A DNA stretch of 6,272 nucleotides from Aquificaceae bacterium (GTDB lineage: Bacteria; Aquificota; Aquificia; Aquificales; Aquificaceae), in NCBI GenBank assembly GCA_015490105.1, contig WFYK01000067.1, positions 1 through 6,272 on the forward strand. Direction: 5' to 3'. Below, piece after piece: positions 1-5,649 of the stretch. The notes below the pieces were generated by a model that saw nothing but the letters and a program-made list of their open reading frames with translations, did not search any database and was not told the origin of the DNA. Made by a program: the position numbers and the translations under genes. Each line of letters starts with the position of its first letter. The first letter of the stretch is position 1.

Positions 1-202
1 CCTCTCCCGTTCTGGGATTCCTTCCCTTTCTGGCAGCTCTCTGCTTAACGGTAAAGATTCCGAGTCCGGGTATGGCAACCCTCTCTCCGTTCTTGAGGGC
101 TTTAGAGATGGCTGCCACAGCTGCCTTGAGGGCGGCATCTGCCTCCTTCTTAGTGATGCCCGCCTGCTTAGCTATCTCGGCAACAAGCTCAGCTTTCGTC
201 AT
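1..202 (-). CDS. HU-family DNA-binding protein, 5' part (runs off left edge)
   Basis: This gives the first 67 residues of a small histone-like protein, starting MTKAELVAEIAKQAGITKKE. The N-terminal helical dimerisation region (residues 1-40) is followed by the HU signature: GLGIF at 46-50, then a basic arm entry with RAARKGRNPRTGE ending at residue 67. The GRNP-x-TGE segment is the hallmark of HU/IHF proteins. HU is usually about 90 residues, so roughly 23 C-terminal residues lie beyond the edge. HU dimers bind and bend DNA non-specifically in the nucleoid. The ATG (complement of 200-202) is preceded by a good GGGAGGG ribosome binding site (complement of 210-216). It is transcribed away from the RM operon and is probably a chromosomal housekeeping neighbour marking the locus boundary. 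HU and IHF subunits cannot be separated on this fragment alone, so no symbol is given. Confidence 0.93.
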   Translation of the reverse strand, partial: MTKAELVAEIAKQAGITKKEADAALKAAVAAISKALKNGERVAIPGLGIFTVKQRAARKGRNPRTGE

Positions 203-239
203 AGCACAACCCTCCCAAAAGGAATTAAAGCTGATATAG

Positions 240-268
240 ATAATACATAAACTTCCTGCCTTTTGCAA
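240..268 (-). promoter_or_regulatory. Putative sigma-70-type promoter for the HU gene
   Basis: On the minus strand a TTGCAA -35-like box (263-268) and a TATTAT -10-like box (240-245) are separated by 17 bases. The -10 lies about 37 bases upstream of the HU start codon, leaving room for a short leader with the ribosome binding site. The match is good but rests on eye inspection only. Confidence 0.5.
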
Positions 269-308
269 GCCTTTCGGTTGCCATATAACCGTCTTCCCCT
301 TATTGGAG

Positions 309-342
309 TTGACAACGATTCAGGTAGCGTTATAGTTATAAT
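309..342 (+). promoter_or_regulatory. Putative promoter of the hsdM-led operon
   Basis: A perfect TTGACA -35 box (309-314) is followed after 16 bases by TATAGT (331-336). A consensus TATAAT also lies at 337-342, but 22 bases from the -35, which is too far for standard pairing. With TATAGT as -10, transcription would start around 343, about 20 bases before the hsdM start. No other promoter-like element was evident in the closely packed genes downstream, so this is the candidate promoter for the whole operon. Confidence 0.55.
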
Positions 343-350
343 AACTACCT
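322..350. promoter_or_regulatory. Interrupted inverted repeat over the operon promoter; candidate operator
   Basis: AGGTAG (322-327) is exactly complementary to CTACCT (345-350), and the inner TTAT (330-333) pairs with ATAA (341-344). This gives a 10-bp stem with a 2-base bulge (CG, 328-329) and a 7-base loop. The element covers the proposed -10 region and ends three bases before the AGGAGG ribosome binding site. A repressor bound here would block RNA polymerase. If transcription began further upstream, it could instead fold as an mRNA hairpin next to the ribosome binding site. No binding protein is identified. Confidence 0.45.
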
Positions 351-352
351 AT

Positions 353-358
353 AGGAGG
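353..358 (+). promoter_or_regulatory. Ribosome binding site that fixes the hsdM start at 364
   Basis: AGGAGG at 353-358 is a near-perfect Shine-Dalgarno sequence with a 5-base gap to the ATG at 364. The longest open frame would begin at the GTG at 358-360, but that codon overlaps the Shine-Dalgarno itself and cannot be initiated from it. The ATG is therefore preferred, shortening the protein by two residues. Confidence 0.85.
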
Positions 359-363
359 TGACG

Positions 364-2064
364 ATGTTTGAAAATTACGTTAAGTTACCGCCCAGATTCA
401 GAAAAGCTTATGACCTCTTGTTGGAGAGGTTCGGACCCTCAAGTTTTAGATATGAAGAAACAGAGGAGGTCCTTAAGGAATACGCCAATAAAAAGGAAGT
501 TCTTTCCAAACTTGAAAAGGCAGGACTACTTAAAGTGGAGGTTGATGAAAGAGATAGGAGAAGGCGTATCTACAGACTTATTCCCTTAAACACCGGCTCG
601 GTCTCTAAGGACGAACTAATCAAGCTCCTTAAGAATGCGGCGGACCTGATAAGGACCCGTGTTGACTACAGGGTTCTGCTCATATTTCTCTTCTTTAAGG
701 CTATAAGCGATAAGTATATAGAAAGGGAAAGGTATTACCTTTCCAACAACTACAGCAGAGAGGATGCGAGAACCCTCGCAAACTATGACATTTTGACGCT
801 TTACGACCCCGAAAAGGGGAAACTCTACACATGGCAGGAGCTGAAATCTCCGGAGGAACTAATAAACGGTCTTTACAGGGTTGTAGATATGAATAGGGAG
901 AAACTCAAGAACCTGAACCTTTTAATAGACAGAACAGGGCTCCCAACCCTTTTTAACTCTGAAAACGCCCATCTCGTAAACAAGCTCATAAACCTCTTCG
1001 GCAAGTTTGACTTTTCCAAGGTACCCTACGATGCGCTCGGCGATGCCTACGAGTGGATCCTTTACTACTTCGCCCCCACAAAAGCTAAAGAGGGAGAGAT
1101 CTATACACCTATAGAGGTCAGCAGGCTTCTTGCCCATCTCGTAGACCCTGGGGATGAAGAAATTATCCTTGACCCCGCCTGTGGTTCAGGCTCTATGCTC
1201 GTTGAACAGTACCTTTACATAAAGAACGTAAAAGGTGTTAAAAACCCTTCTGTTGAGCTTATAGGTCAGGAGGCGAACGAGATAACCGCGGTCCTTGCAG
1301 AGCTAAACGCCATCCTCCACGGGATAAAGGACATATCCATAGAGGTAGGGGATTCCCTTATAAACCCCAAGTTTGTGGAAGCGGACAGGGTGGTTATAAA
1401 CCCTCCCTGGTCTCAGGACGGATACGACGAAAGCACCCTGAAGCTGAACAAAGACTTTAGGAAAATCTACAAATTTGGCTTCACTCCCAAAAGCTACGCT
1501 GACTGGGCATGGATACAGCTCGTAGTCCACTTCACAAAAAAGAGGGCAGGGATAGTCATAGATCAAGGGGCACTCTTCAGAGGGGGGAAGGAGAAGAACA
1601 TCAGAAGGCAGGTTCTGGAAGCGAAAATAATAGACGCGGTCATACTGCTTCCAGAGAAGATCTTTTATAACACCCAGGCGCCTGGGGTGATAATAGTCCT
1701 GAATAAGGAAAAACCTAAAGACAGAGAAGACAAGGTGATATTCATAAACGCGAGCAACGAGTTCATCCAACACCCGGAGGTAAAAAAGTTAAACAAACTG
1801 AGCGATGAGAACATAAGAAGGATAGCCAACGCTTACAGGGAGTTCAAAGATATAGAAGGGTTTTCCAAAGTCGTTTCCCTTGATGAGATAAAAAAGAACG
1901 ACTATAACCTGAACGTTTCTCTATACGTTGCACCTGTAGTTGAGGAGGAAGATATAAACCTTGAGAAGGAGTTTGAAAAGTTTGAGTGTCTGCACAGGGA
2001 TTACGTTAAGAGATATGAAGTAGTAAAGGGATACCTTGAGGAGCTAAAAAGGTTGGGGGCTTGA
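364..2064 (+). CDS. hsdM: Type I restriction-modification DNA methyltransferase subunit (HsdM) with N-terminal winged-helix-like extension
   Basis: The 566-residue protein is the N6-adenine methyltransferase subunit of a type I RM complex, acting with HsdS (whose gene starts at 5639). Residues ~80-235 form the helical HsdM N-terminal domain. The catalytic domain follows: GEIYTP at 244-249, the S-adenosylmethionine-binding motif I DPACGSG at 270-276, and the catalytic motif IV NPPW at 346-349. The segment YNTQAPGVIIVL matches the late conserved HsdM block that contacts target DNA or cofactor. A lysine/glutamate-rich helical tail ends the protein. All catalytic motifs are intact. The first ~75 residues are an added domain not typical of HsdM. 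It ends in a leucine-rich helix (LSKLEKAGLL) and a basic, hairpin-like stretch around 61-72 (DERDRRRRIYRL), resembling a winged-helix DNA-binding fold. It is the first gene of the operon and ends four bases before the NYN gene. hsdR is not visible. Confidence 0.95.
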   Translation: MFENYVKLPPRFRKAYDLLLERFGPSSFRYEETEEVLKEYANKKEVLSKLEKAGLLKVEVDERDRRRRIYRLIPLNTGSVSKDELIKLLKNAADLIRTRVDYRVLLIFLFFKAISDKYIERERYYLSNNYSREDARTLANYDILTLYDPEKGKLYTWQELKSPEELINGLYRVVDMNREKLKNLNLLIDRTGLPTLFNSENAHLVNKLINLFGKFDFSKVPYDALGDAYEWILYYFAPTKAKEGEIYTPIEVSRLLAHLVDPGDEEIILDPACGSGSMLVEQYLYIKNVKGVKNPSVELIGQEANEITAVLAELNAILHGIKDISIEVGDSLINPKFVEADRVVINPPWSQDGYDESTLKLNKDFRKIYKFGFTPKSYADWAWIQLVVHFTKKRAGIVIDQGALFRGGKEKNIRRQVLEAKIIDAVILLPEKIFYNTQAPGVIIVLNKEKPKDREDKVIFINASNEFIQHPEVKKLNKLSDENIRRIANAYREFKDIEGFSKVVSLDEIKKNDYNLNVSLYVAPVVEEEDINLEKEFEKFECLHRDYVKRYEVVKGYLEELKRLGA

Positions 2065-2068
2065 CCGA

Positions 2069-3127
2069 ATGAAAGGAAAGGATTATAATGAAAGCCACAA
2101 CTATCTGAGGGAGGTTCCCCCTCCCAGGATTAACTATTCGGGGAGTTCCCCTCCCCATCGCTATTGTATATATTTGGATTTTGACAATATATACGGGGGA
2201 TGCTTGGACTACCTCGGTATAAAAGCTACAGAACCTATATCTCCCTTGCAGGGGGCAGTTTTCTCTCGGGTGCTTGAATGCTTCCTAAGCAAGATCCCGT
2301 CTTTACTACTTAGCCATGAGGAGTGTGTGTTCATGAAAGCCTTTGCGGAGTATGAAAACCTCCCCCATTCAAAAGCATTTAAACCGGGTATTCAGATATT
2401 CCTTCACAACATAGGTATCAAACCTATAAGTCCTTTCGTATCTTCCGGTAAAAGGAAGAATAAGAACGCCTCAGACATAGCACTAACCTTGGAGGTAGTT
2501 AATGATCTTATTATTAAGAGAATTCCCGTTAGTTCGGTTGTAATCTGCTCTGGAGATATTGACTTCTATCCGTTGATTGCGTGGATAAGAGAGCATACGG
2601 ATAAAGATATTTACATAATGTCTTTTTCAAAAAGAACTAGTCAAGTTTACGGTAGAGTCTTTGACTTTAAAGATAGTGAGAAGCTTATATGGTTTGATGA
2701 TTTACTAAAAAGTTGTCTTAAAGATGTTCTGGAGAAAGAATTATCTAATTTGGGAAGCTATGTATCTGACCAAGGACTTGGGTGGTTTAAAGCAAAGGTC
2801 AAAGAGTTAATTCCCGAGAAGTATGCTTCAATTAAGTATATAGGTCAAAGTGAACTACCTATATTAGCAGGAGCAAACGAAAAGTGTGAAAAGTTTAAGG
2901 AAAAAGTTTTAGAAGGTTTGAAAAACTGGCTAAAAAAGAACGAATACGCCTCCACCGGGCTTATCATCACCAACTGGCTACCAAGATGGGATCTGGACCT
3001 GAGCGAAGAGGAAGCCAACGTATGCCTTAAGGAGATTATAGAAAGCGGAGACCTTGAAAAGGAAGGATTCAGGTTTGAGGGTGATTTAAAAGGGGACATG
3101 GTGATGGGCAGGATAGTTCCTATTTGA
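2069..3127 (+). CDS. NYN (PIN-like) domain protein, putative RNase
   Basis: The 352-residue protein contains a NYN domain of the LabA/PIN-like superfamily at about residues 31-212. The acidic residues expected for metal binding are present: D37 and D39 in YLDFDN, D136 in NASDIAL, and D163 and D165 in the SGDIDF motif. NYN proteins are predicted metal-dependent ribonucleases. Ahead of the domain is a short Pro/Ser-rich leader (VPPPRINYSGSSPP). Residues ~213-290 are lysine-rich, predicted helical, and not recognised. The last ~60 residues (LSEEEANVCLKEIIESGDLE, then a short strand region) could be a winged-helix-like module. ATG 2069 lies 5 bases past the hsdM stop. Upstream support is only a weak GGGGG at 2055-2059, so translation may depend on coupling to hsdM. 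GC content changes sharply at about 2940, inside the gene. The exact target is unknown. Confidence 0.78.
   Translation: MKGKDYNESHNYLREVPPPRINYSGSSPPHRYCIYLDFDNIYGGCLDYLGIKATEPISPLQGAVFSRVLECFLSKIPSLLLSHEECVFMKAFAEYENLPHSKAFKPGIQIFLHNIGIKPISPFVSSGKRKNKNASDIALTLEVVNDLIIKRIPVSSVVICSGDIDFYPLIAWIREHTDKDIYIMSFSKRTSQVYGRVFDFKDSEKLIWFDDLLKSCLKDVLEKELSNLGSYVSDQGLGWFKAKVKELIPEKYASIKYIGQSELPILAGANEKCEKFKEKVLEGLKNWLKKNEYASTGLIITNWLPRWDLDLSEEEANVCLKEIIESGDLEKEGFRFEGDLKGDMVMGRIVPI
2109..2156 (+). repeat. Two tandem GC-rich hairpins with identical loops at the 5' end of the NYN gene
   Basis: Hairpin 1 pairs GGGAGG (2109-2114) with CCTCCC (2120-2125). Hairpin 2 pairs GGGGAG (2140-2145) with CTCCCC (2151-2156). 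Both have a perfect 6-bp stem and the same 5-base loop, TTCCC, and they start 31 bases apart. They lie inside the reading frame, within the Pro/Ser-rich leader before the NYN core. The sense-strand mRNA could form both. They may be a translational control or RNA-processing element, but no function is shown. Confidence 0.6.
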
Positions 3128-3139
3128 TAGGAGGTTGGC

Positions 3140-3460
3140 ATGGTTGAAATAGTCATAGGACCGCTTAAATCTGTTGAGGATGTGAAAGAGGTTATAAAAA
3201 AGCTATTCAAAGGAAGGAATGTAAAGGTTTATATCTTCGGCTCAAGGGTGAGGGATGAGCACACACCCAGAAGCGATCTTGATATAGGGTTTCTCTCCGA
3301 AGAGGACATAAGCTACGAGCTTTCTCTTCTGAGGGAGTTCTTGGAAGAGTCCAACCTTACCTTTGTGGTTGACATCGTTGACCTCAGCAGGACGGGTAGG
3401 GACTTCAGAGAGGCGGTAATGAAGGAGGGCAAGCTTTGGATAGACTTGAAAGGCAGTTAG
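3140..3460 (+). CDS. Minimal nucleotidyltransferase (MNT), putative antitoxin of a HEPN/MNT pair
   Basis: This 106-residue protein has the polymerase-beta-type minimal nucleotidyltransferase fold. The pattern is GS at 34-35, SDLDIG at 45-50 giving catalytic D46 and D48, and a third acidic residue D78 in VVDIVDL. The helix-turn motif reads GSRVRD, whereas GSRARG is usual, so position 39 is Asp in place of Gly. The catalytic residues remain complete. In characterised MntA/HepT-type systems the MNT adds AMP to a tyrosine of its HEPN partner and silences it. Here the partner gene overlaps its 3' end by 25 bases, as expected for such a pair. An excellent TAGGAGG ribosome binding site at 3128-3134, right after the NYN stop, supports ATG 3140. 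Activity on another substrate cannot be excluded. Confidence 0.9.
   Translation: MVEIVIGPLKSVEDVKEVIKKLFKGRNVKVYIFGSRVRDEHTPRSDLDIGFLSEEDISYELSLLREFLEESNLTFVVDIVDLSRTGRDFREAVMKEGKLWIDLKGS
3423..3428 (+). promoter_or_regulatory. Ribosome binding site supporting the TTG start of the HEPN gene
   Basis: AGGAGG at 3423-3428, inside the end of the MNT gene, is followed after 7 bases by TTG at 3436. The strong site justifies accepting the uncommon start codon. The TTG start and the overlap would keep synthesis of the HEPN partner lower than, and coupled to, that of the MNT. Confidence 0.7.
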
Positions 3461-3852
3461 AGGACTTTAAAAAAGCTATCACCAGGCTTGAAGAGGCTCT
3501 CAGCGTTGCAAAAGAGAACAAGAGTGATGAGCTTTACCCCTTCCTGAGGGACTCAGCCATCCAGAGGTTTGAGTTCACCTTTGAGATCTTCTGGAAGCTG
3601 GTTAAGACAGCTCTGAGGCGGTTGGAGGGTGTAGAGTGCAACTCCCCGAAATCCTGTATGAGGGAGCTTTTCAGGAACAAGTACATAGAAGAGCCTGAAC
3701 TTGAAAAGCTCCTTGAGATGGTGGACGACAGAAACTTAACCGTTCACACTTACCACGAGGAGATAGCGGAAGAACTGTTCGGAAAGCTTGAGGGATATGC
3801 AACCCTGATGAGGGCAGTCGTGGAGGGAATAGAGGATGCACGAAGAAGGTAA
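3436..3852 (+). CDS. HEPN-family (HI0074-like) nucleotidyltransferase partner, putative RNase toxin
   Basis: The 138-residue, all-helical protein resembles the HI0074-type nucleotidyltransferase substrate-binding family, a branch of the HEPN superfamily. Diagnostic features are the RFEFTFEIFWK segment at 44-54 and DDRNLTVHTYHEE at 97-109. The latter contains R99-x4-H104-x-Y106, the R-x4-H-x-Y motif in which Arg and His form the ribonuclease site and Tyr is the residue AMPylated by the cognate MNT in studied HepT/MntA-type pairs. All three residues are present, so this looks like an active toxin under nucleotidyltransferase control. The start is TTG with a strong upstream ribosome binding site. 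It overlaps the MNT gene by 25 bases and the next gene by 17. Many HI0074-like proteins are annotated only as substrate-binding subunits, so toxicity is an inference. Confidence 0.88.
   Translation: MDRLERQLEDFKKAITRLEEALSVAKENKSDELYPFLRDSAIQRFEFTFEIFWKLVKTALRRLEGVECNSPKSCMRELFRNKYIEEPELEKLLEMVDDRNLTVHTYHEEIAEELFGKLEGYATLMRAVVEGIEDARRR
3822..3827 (+). promoter_or_regulatory. Ribosome binding site supporting the 3836 start of the ATPase gene
   Basis: GGAGGG at 3822-3827 lies 8 bases before ATG 3836, within the end of the HEPN gene. The in-frame alternative ATG at 3872 has only a weak GTGGTG upstream. The upstream start is therefore preferred, although both leave the ATPase domain whole. Confidence 0.6.
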
Positions 3853-5014
3853 TAAAATTTTTAGTGGTGCCATGGACGAAAGAGCAAAACAGGAAGGTTA
3901 TGTAGAGGGTTCAATAAGAGAAGTATACATAGAGAATTTTAAGTGCTTTGAAGAATTTGCAATAAAAGAATTTAACAAGATAAACATATTCTATGGAGAT
4001 AACGATTCGGGAAAAACCGCACTGCTGGAAGCTATATACATATCGTTTTCCAACATAAACCCTAACGGTATCTTTGTTTTGCTAAGAAGTTTTCCTCTTG
4101 GAATAGTAGAAGGTTCTACTGAAGACTCTTGGGATTTACTATTTCACCGATTTGAATTTGGCGAAGGTGGAAAAATAAAGTTAAATGTGATATTTGAAAA
4201 TGGACATAATTTAGAAACTGAAATCAGCAAACCTTTCCTTTACAAAGATATAACAATACAAACCGAAGAGTTAAGACAGGCGATAAATCCCCATTCTCTG
4301 TTTATAAGCTGGAAGTATGGGGAAGCCTTTAGAGAAGCTATCATAAACATTATCACACCTCAAGAGCTTCAAAGATTTAGAGGTGCTCAAGCAAACTATC
4401 CTTTTATACCTGTGCCGGAAATATCAGTTATACCTTACGGGGGTTTGAATTTCCCGCTTAAACACATATTCTTCTTTACTTCTTTAGGAAAACCTACAAT
4501 AGAAAACTTAACAAATATCTACGGTGAAATAGTCAAAGAGAACCTAAAGGGCGTCTTAATGGAAGCTATTAGGAGCATAAAGCCGGACGTAGAGCATATA
4601 GACATCATTAACTTCGCAGGTGTGCCGTGCGTTGCATTTAAGTTCAAAGACGATGATGTTTACTACCCTATAAGTGCGGTCGGAGAAGGTTTCTCAAAGA
4701 TATTTATGTTGCTGAGCTTAATGATAAAAAACAGGAACGGAATTTTACTGATTGATGAGATTGAAAACGGTCTATACTGGGAAGTGCAACCGATATTTTG
4801 GAAGTTCTTAGAAAAATTTGCTATAGAGTTTAACGTTCAACTATTTATAACTACTCACAGTTTTGAATTCTTAAAGAATATTGCTGAATCTACGGAGAAT
4901 CCGGAAAGCATAAGCGGGTTCAAAATGAAGAGAATTAAGGGAAGAATAAAGTATTTTGAGCTAAAAGGCAAGGATTTCACCGAGCCGGTGCGGGAAGGGA
5001 TAGATGTAAGATGA
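3836..5014 (+). CDS. AAA15/OLD-like ABC-type ATPase, putative defence ATPase
   Basis: The 392-residue protein is a single-domain ATPase of the SMC/ABC-like AAA15 type (COG1106-like). After a ~26-residue lead, IREVYIENFKCFEEF is the characteristic first strand pair. Walker A is GDNDSGKT at 54-61. A signature-like segment, ISAVGEGFSKIFMLLSL, precedes Walker B, LLIDEIENG, with D307 and catalytic E308. The switch histidine is H341 in TTHS. All ATP-hydrolysis motifs are intact. The middle insertion (~75-270) is diverged and may form the dimer arm or sensor. The gene ends in a 4-base ATGA overlap with the TOPRIM-like gene, suggesting translational coupling and a complex. Paired ATPase/TOPRIM genes occur as RloA/RloB and PARIS AriA/AriB, and fused forms occur as OLD and GajA. 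It is AT-rich relative to the HEPN gene before it. Assignment to any named system is not certain. Confidence 0.88.
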   Translation: MHEEGNKIFSGAMDERAKQEGYVEGSIREVYIENFKCFEEFAIKEFNKINIFYGDNDSGKTALLEAIYISFSNINPNGIFVLLRSFPLGIVEGSTEDSWDLLFHRFEFGEGGKIKLNVIFENGHNLETEISKPFLYKDITIQTEELRQAINPHSLFISWKYGEAFREAIINIITPQELQRFRGAQANYPFIPVPEISVIPYGGLNFPLKHIFFFTSLGKPTIENLTNIYGEIVKENLKGVLMEAIRSIKPDVEHIDIINFAGVPCVAFKFKDDDVYYPISAVGEGFSKIFMLLSLMIKNRNGILLIDEIENGLYWEVQPIFWKFLEKFAIEFNVQLFITTHSFEFLKNIAESTENPESISGFKMKRIKGRIKYFELKGKDFTEPVREGIDVR

Positions 5015-5649
5015 CTCGTAAAGCAGAAGATAGAAAAATTGATAAGCCTTACGTTATCCTTGTAGAAGGCATCTTAGATAGAGCAATCTTAAACCTTGTT
5101 CTGAAGGACATAGGAGCAAAACACGAGAATATGAAAGGAATTGTAGAGAAAACGCAGGTTTTTGAAATAAAAGGAAAAGATAATTTAAAAGCAGGTTGGT
5201 TAAAGAATAAGATTAACGAAGCTGAAGAGACTATTAGAGCTATTCTCGTAATCGTAGATAAAGATGATGACTATCAAGCTACTGCACAGTCTGTAAATAG
5301 TTTCTTGGATAAATTTGACTGGATAAGGTTTAAGGACTACCTCATAATTCCAGAAGAGAATGCGGACGGTCAAGAACTGGAGGATTACTTAGTGGCAACG
5401 CTTGAAGAACTCGAGGACGATAGAGTTCAGAGGTTAGGTAACTGCATAAGAGAGCTATCAAGTGATAGGAAAATAGGTAAAAAGATTTTCTTTTCATACT
5501 TGCTTATAAATGACGACTGTGGTTATGAGGGGCTATCCGTATCCGATGAAATGCTCGGTAAATGTTTTGATGCGGGGAAATTAAACCTGATACGGGATAA
5601 GGTTCTCAGTTTCCTACAAAATGCTGAGGGTTTGGGAAATGAGGGTTGA
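5011..5649 (+). CDS. TOPRIM-like DUF3226-type protein, putative effector nuclease partner of the ATPase
   Basis: The 212-residue protein has a TOPRIM-like layout. YVILVEGILDRAIL gives the conserved acidic residues E19 and D23, and AILVIVDKDDDY gives D83, D85 and neighbours as the metal-binding D-x-D. A later GQELEDYL motif (120-127) supplies further acids and is typical of DUF3226/DUF4435-like families. TOPRIM folds cut or rearrange nucleic acids using metal ions. In PARIS the TOPRIM partner AriB is a tRNA-cleaving effector released by the ATPase AriA, and in OLD/Gabija the same fold is a DNA nuclease. The ATG overlaps the ATPase stop (ATGA), and no strong ribosome binding site is seen, which fits coupled translation. 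Its end overlaps hsdS by 11 bases. The gene is strongly AT-rich. Whether it cuts DNA or RNA, or is catalytic at all, cannot be told here. Confidence 0.75.
   Translation: MTRKAEDRKIDKPYVILVEGILDRAILNLVLKDIGAKHENMKGIVEKTQVFEIKGKDNLKAGWLKNKINEAEETIRAILVIVDKDDDYQATAQSVNSFLDKFDWIRFKDYLIIPEENADGQELEDYLVATLEELEDDRVQRLGNCIRELSSDRKIGKKIFFSYLLINDDCGYEGLSVSDEMLGKCFDAGKLNLIRDKVLSFLQNAEGLGNEG

Larger units (their letters stand above)
2065..5638 (+). other. Five-gene putative defence cargo between hsdM and hsdS
   Basis: Five plus-strand genes with gaps of 12 bases or less, or with overlaps, separate hsdM from hsdS, which usually adjoin. They encode a NYN/PIN-like nuclease candidate, a nucleotidyltransferase, a HEPN partner, an AAA15-type ATPase and a TOPRIM-like protein. 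No transposase, integrase or terminal repeat is seen, so this is described as cargo and not as a mobile element. It comprises at least two composition types: an AT-rich NYN core, a GC-richer MNT/HEPN block, and an AT-rich ATPase/TOPRIM block. Extra genes inside type I RM loci are known, for example the rlo genes of Campylobacter jejuni and prrC in Escherichia coli. Confidence 0.8.

Noticed and set aside
275..291. Short inverted repeat CGGTT...AACCG upstream of the HU promoter.
   Set aside because: Only five base pairs with a 7-base loop and no T-run or nearby motif; too weak to call an operator or terminator.
1673..1686. Perfect 14-bp palindrome CCCAGGCGCCTGGG inside hsdM, extendable with one bulged base.
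   Set aside because: It encodes part of the conserved NTQAPGV segment of HsdM and is far from any regulatory position, so coding constraint plus chance is enough.
1303..1773. Long open frame on the minus strand opposite hsdM, and a similar one at 2845-3210 opposite the NYN and MNT genes.
   Set aside because: Both lie antisense to well-supported genes, show no recognisable motifs or ribosome binding sites, and read as shadow frames.
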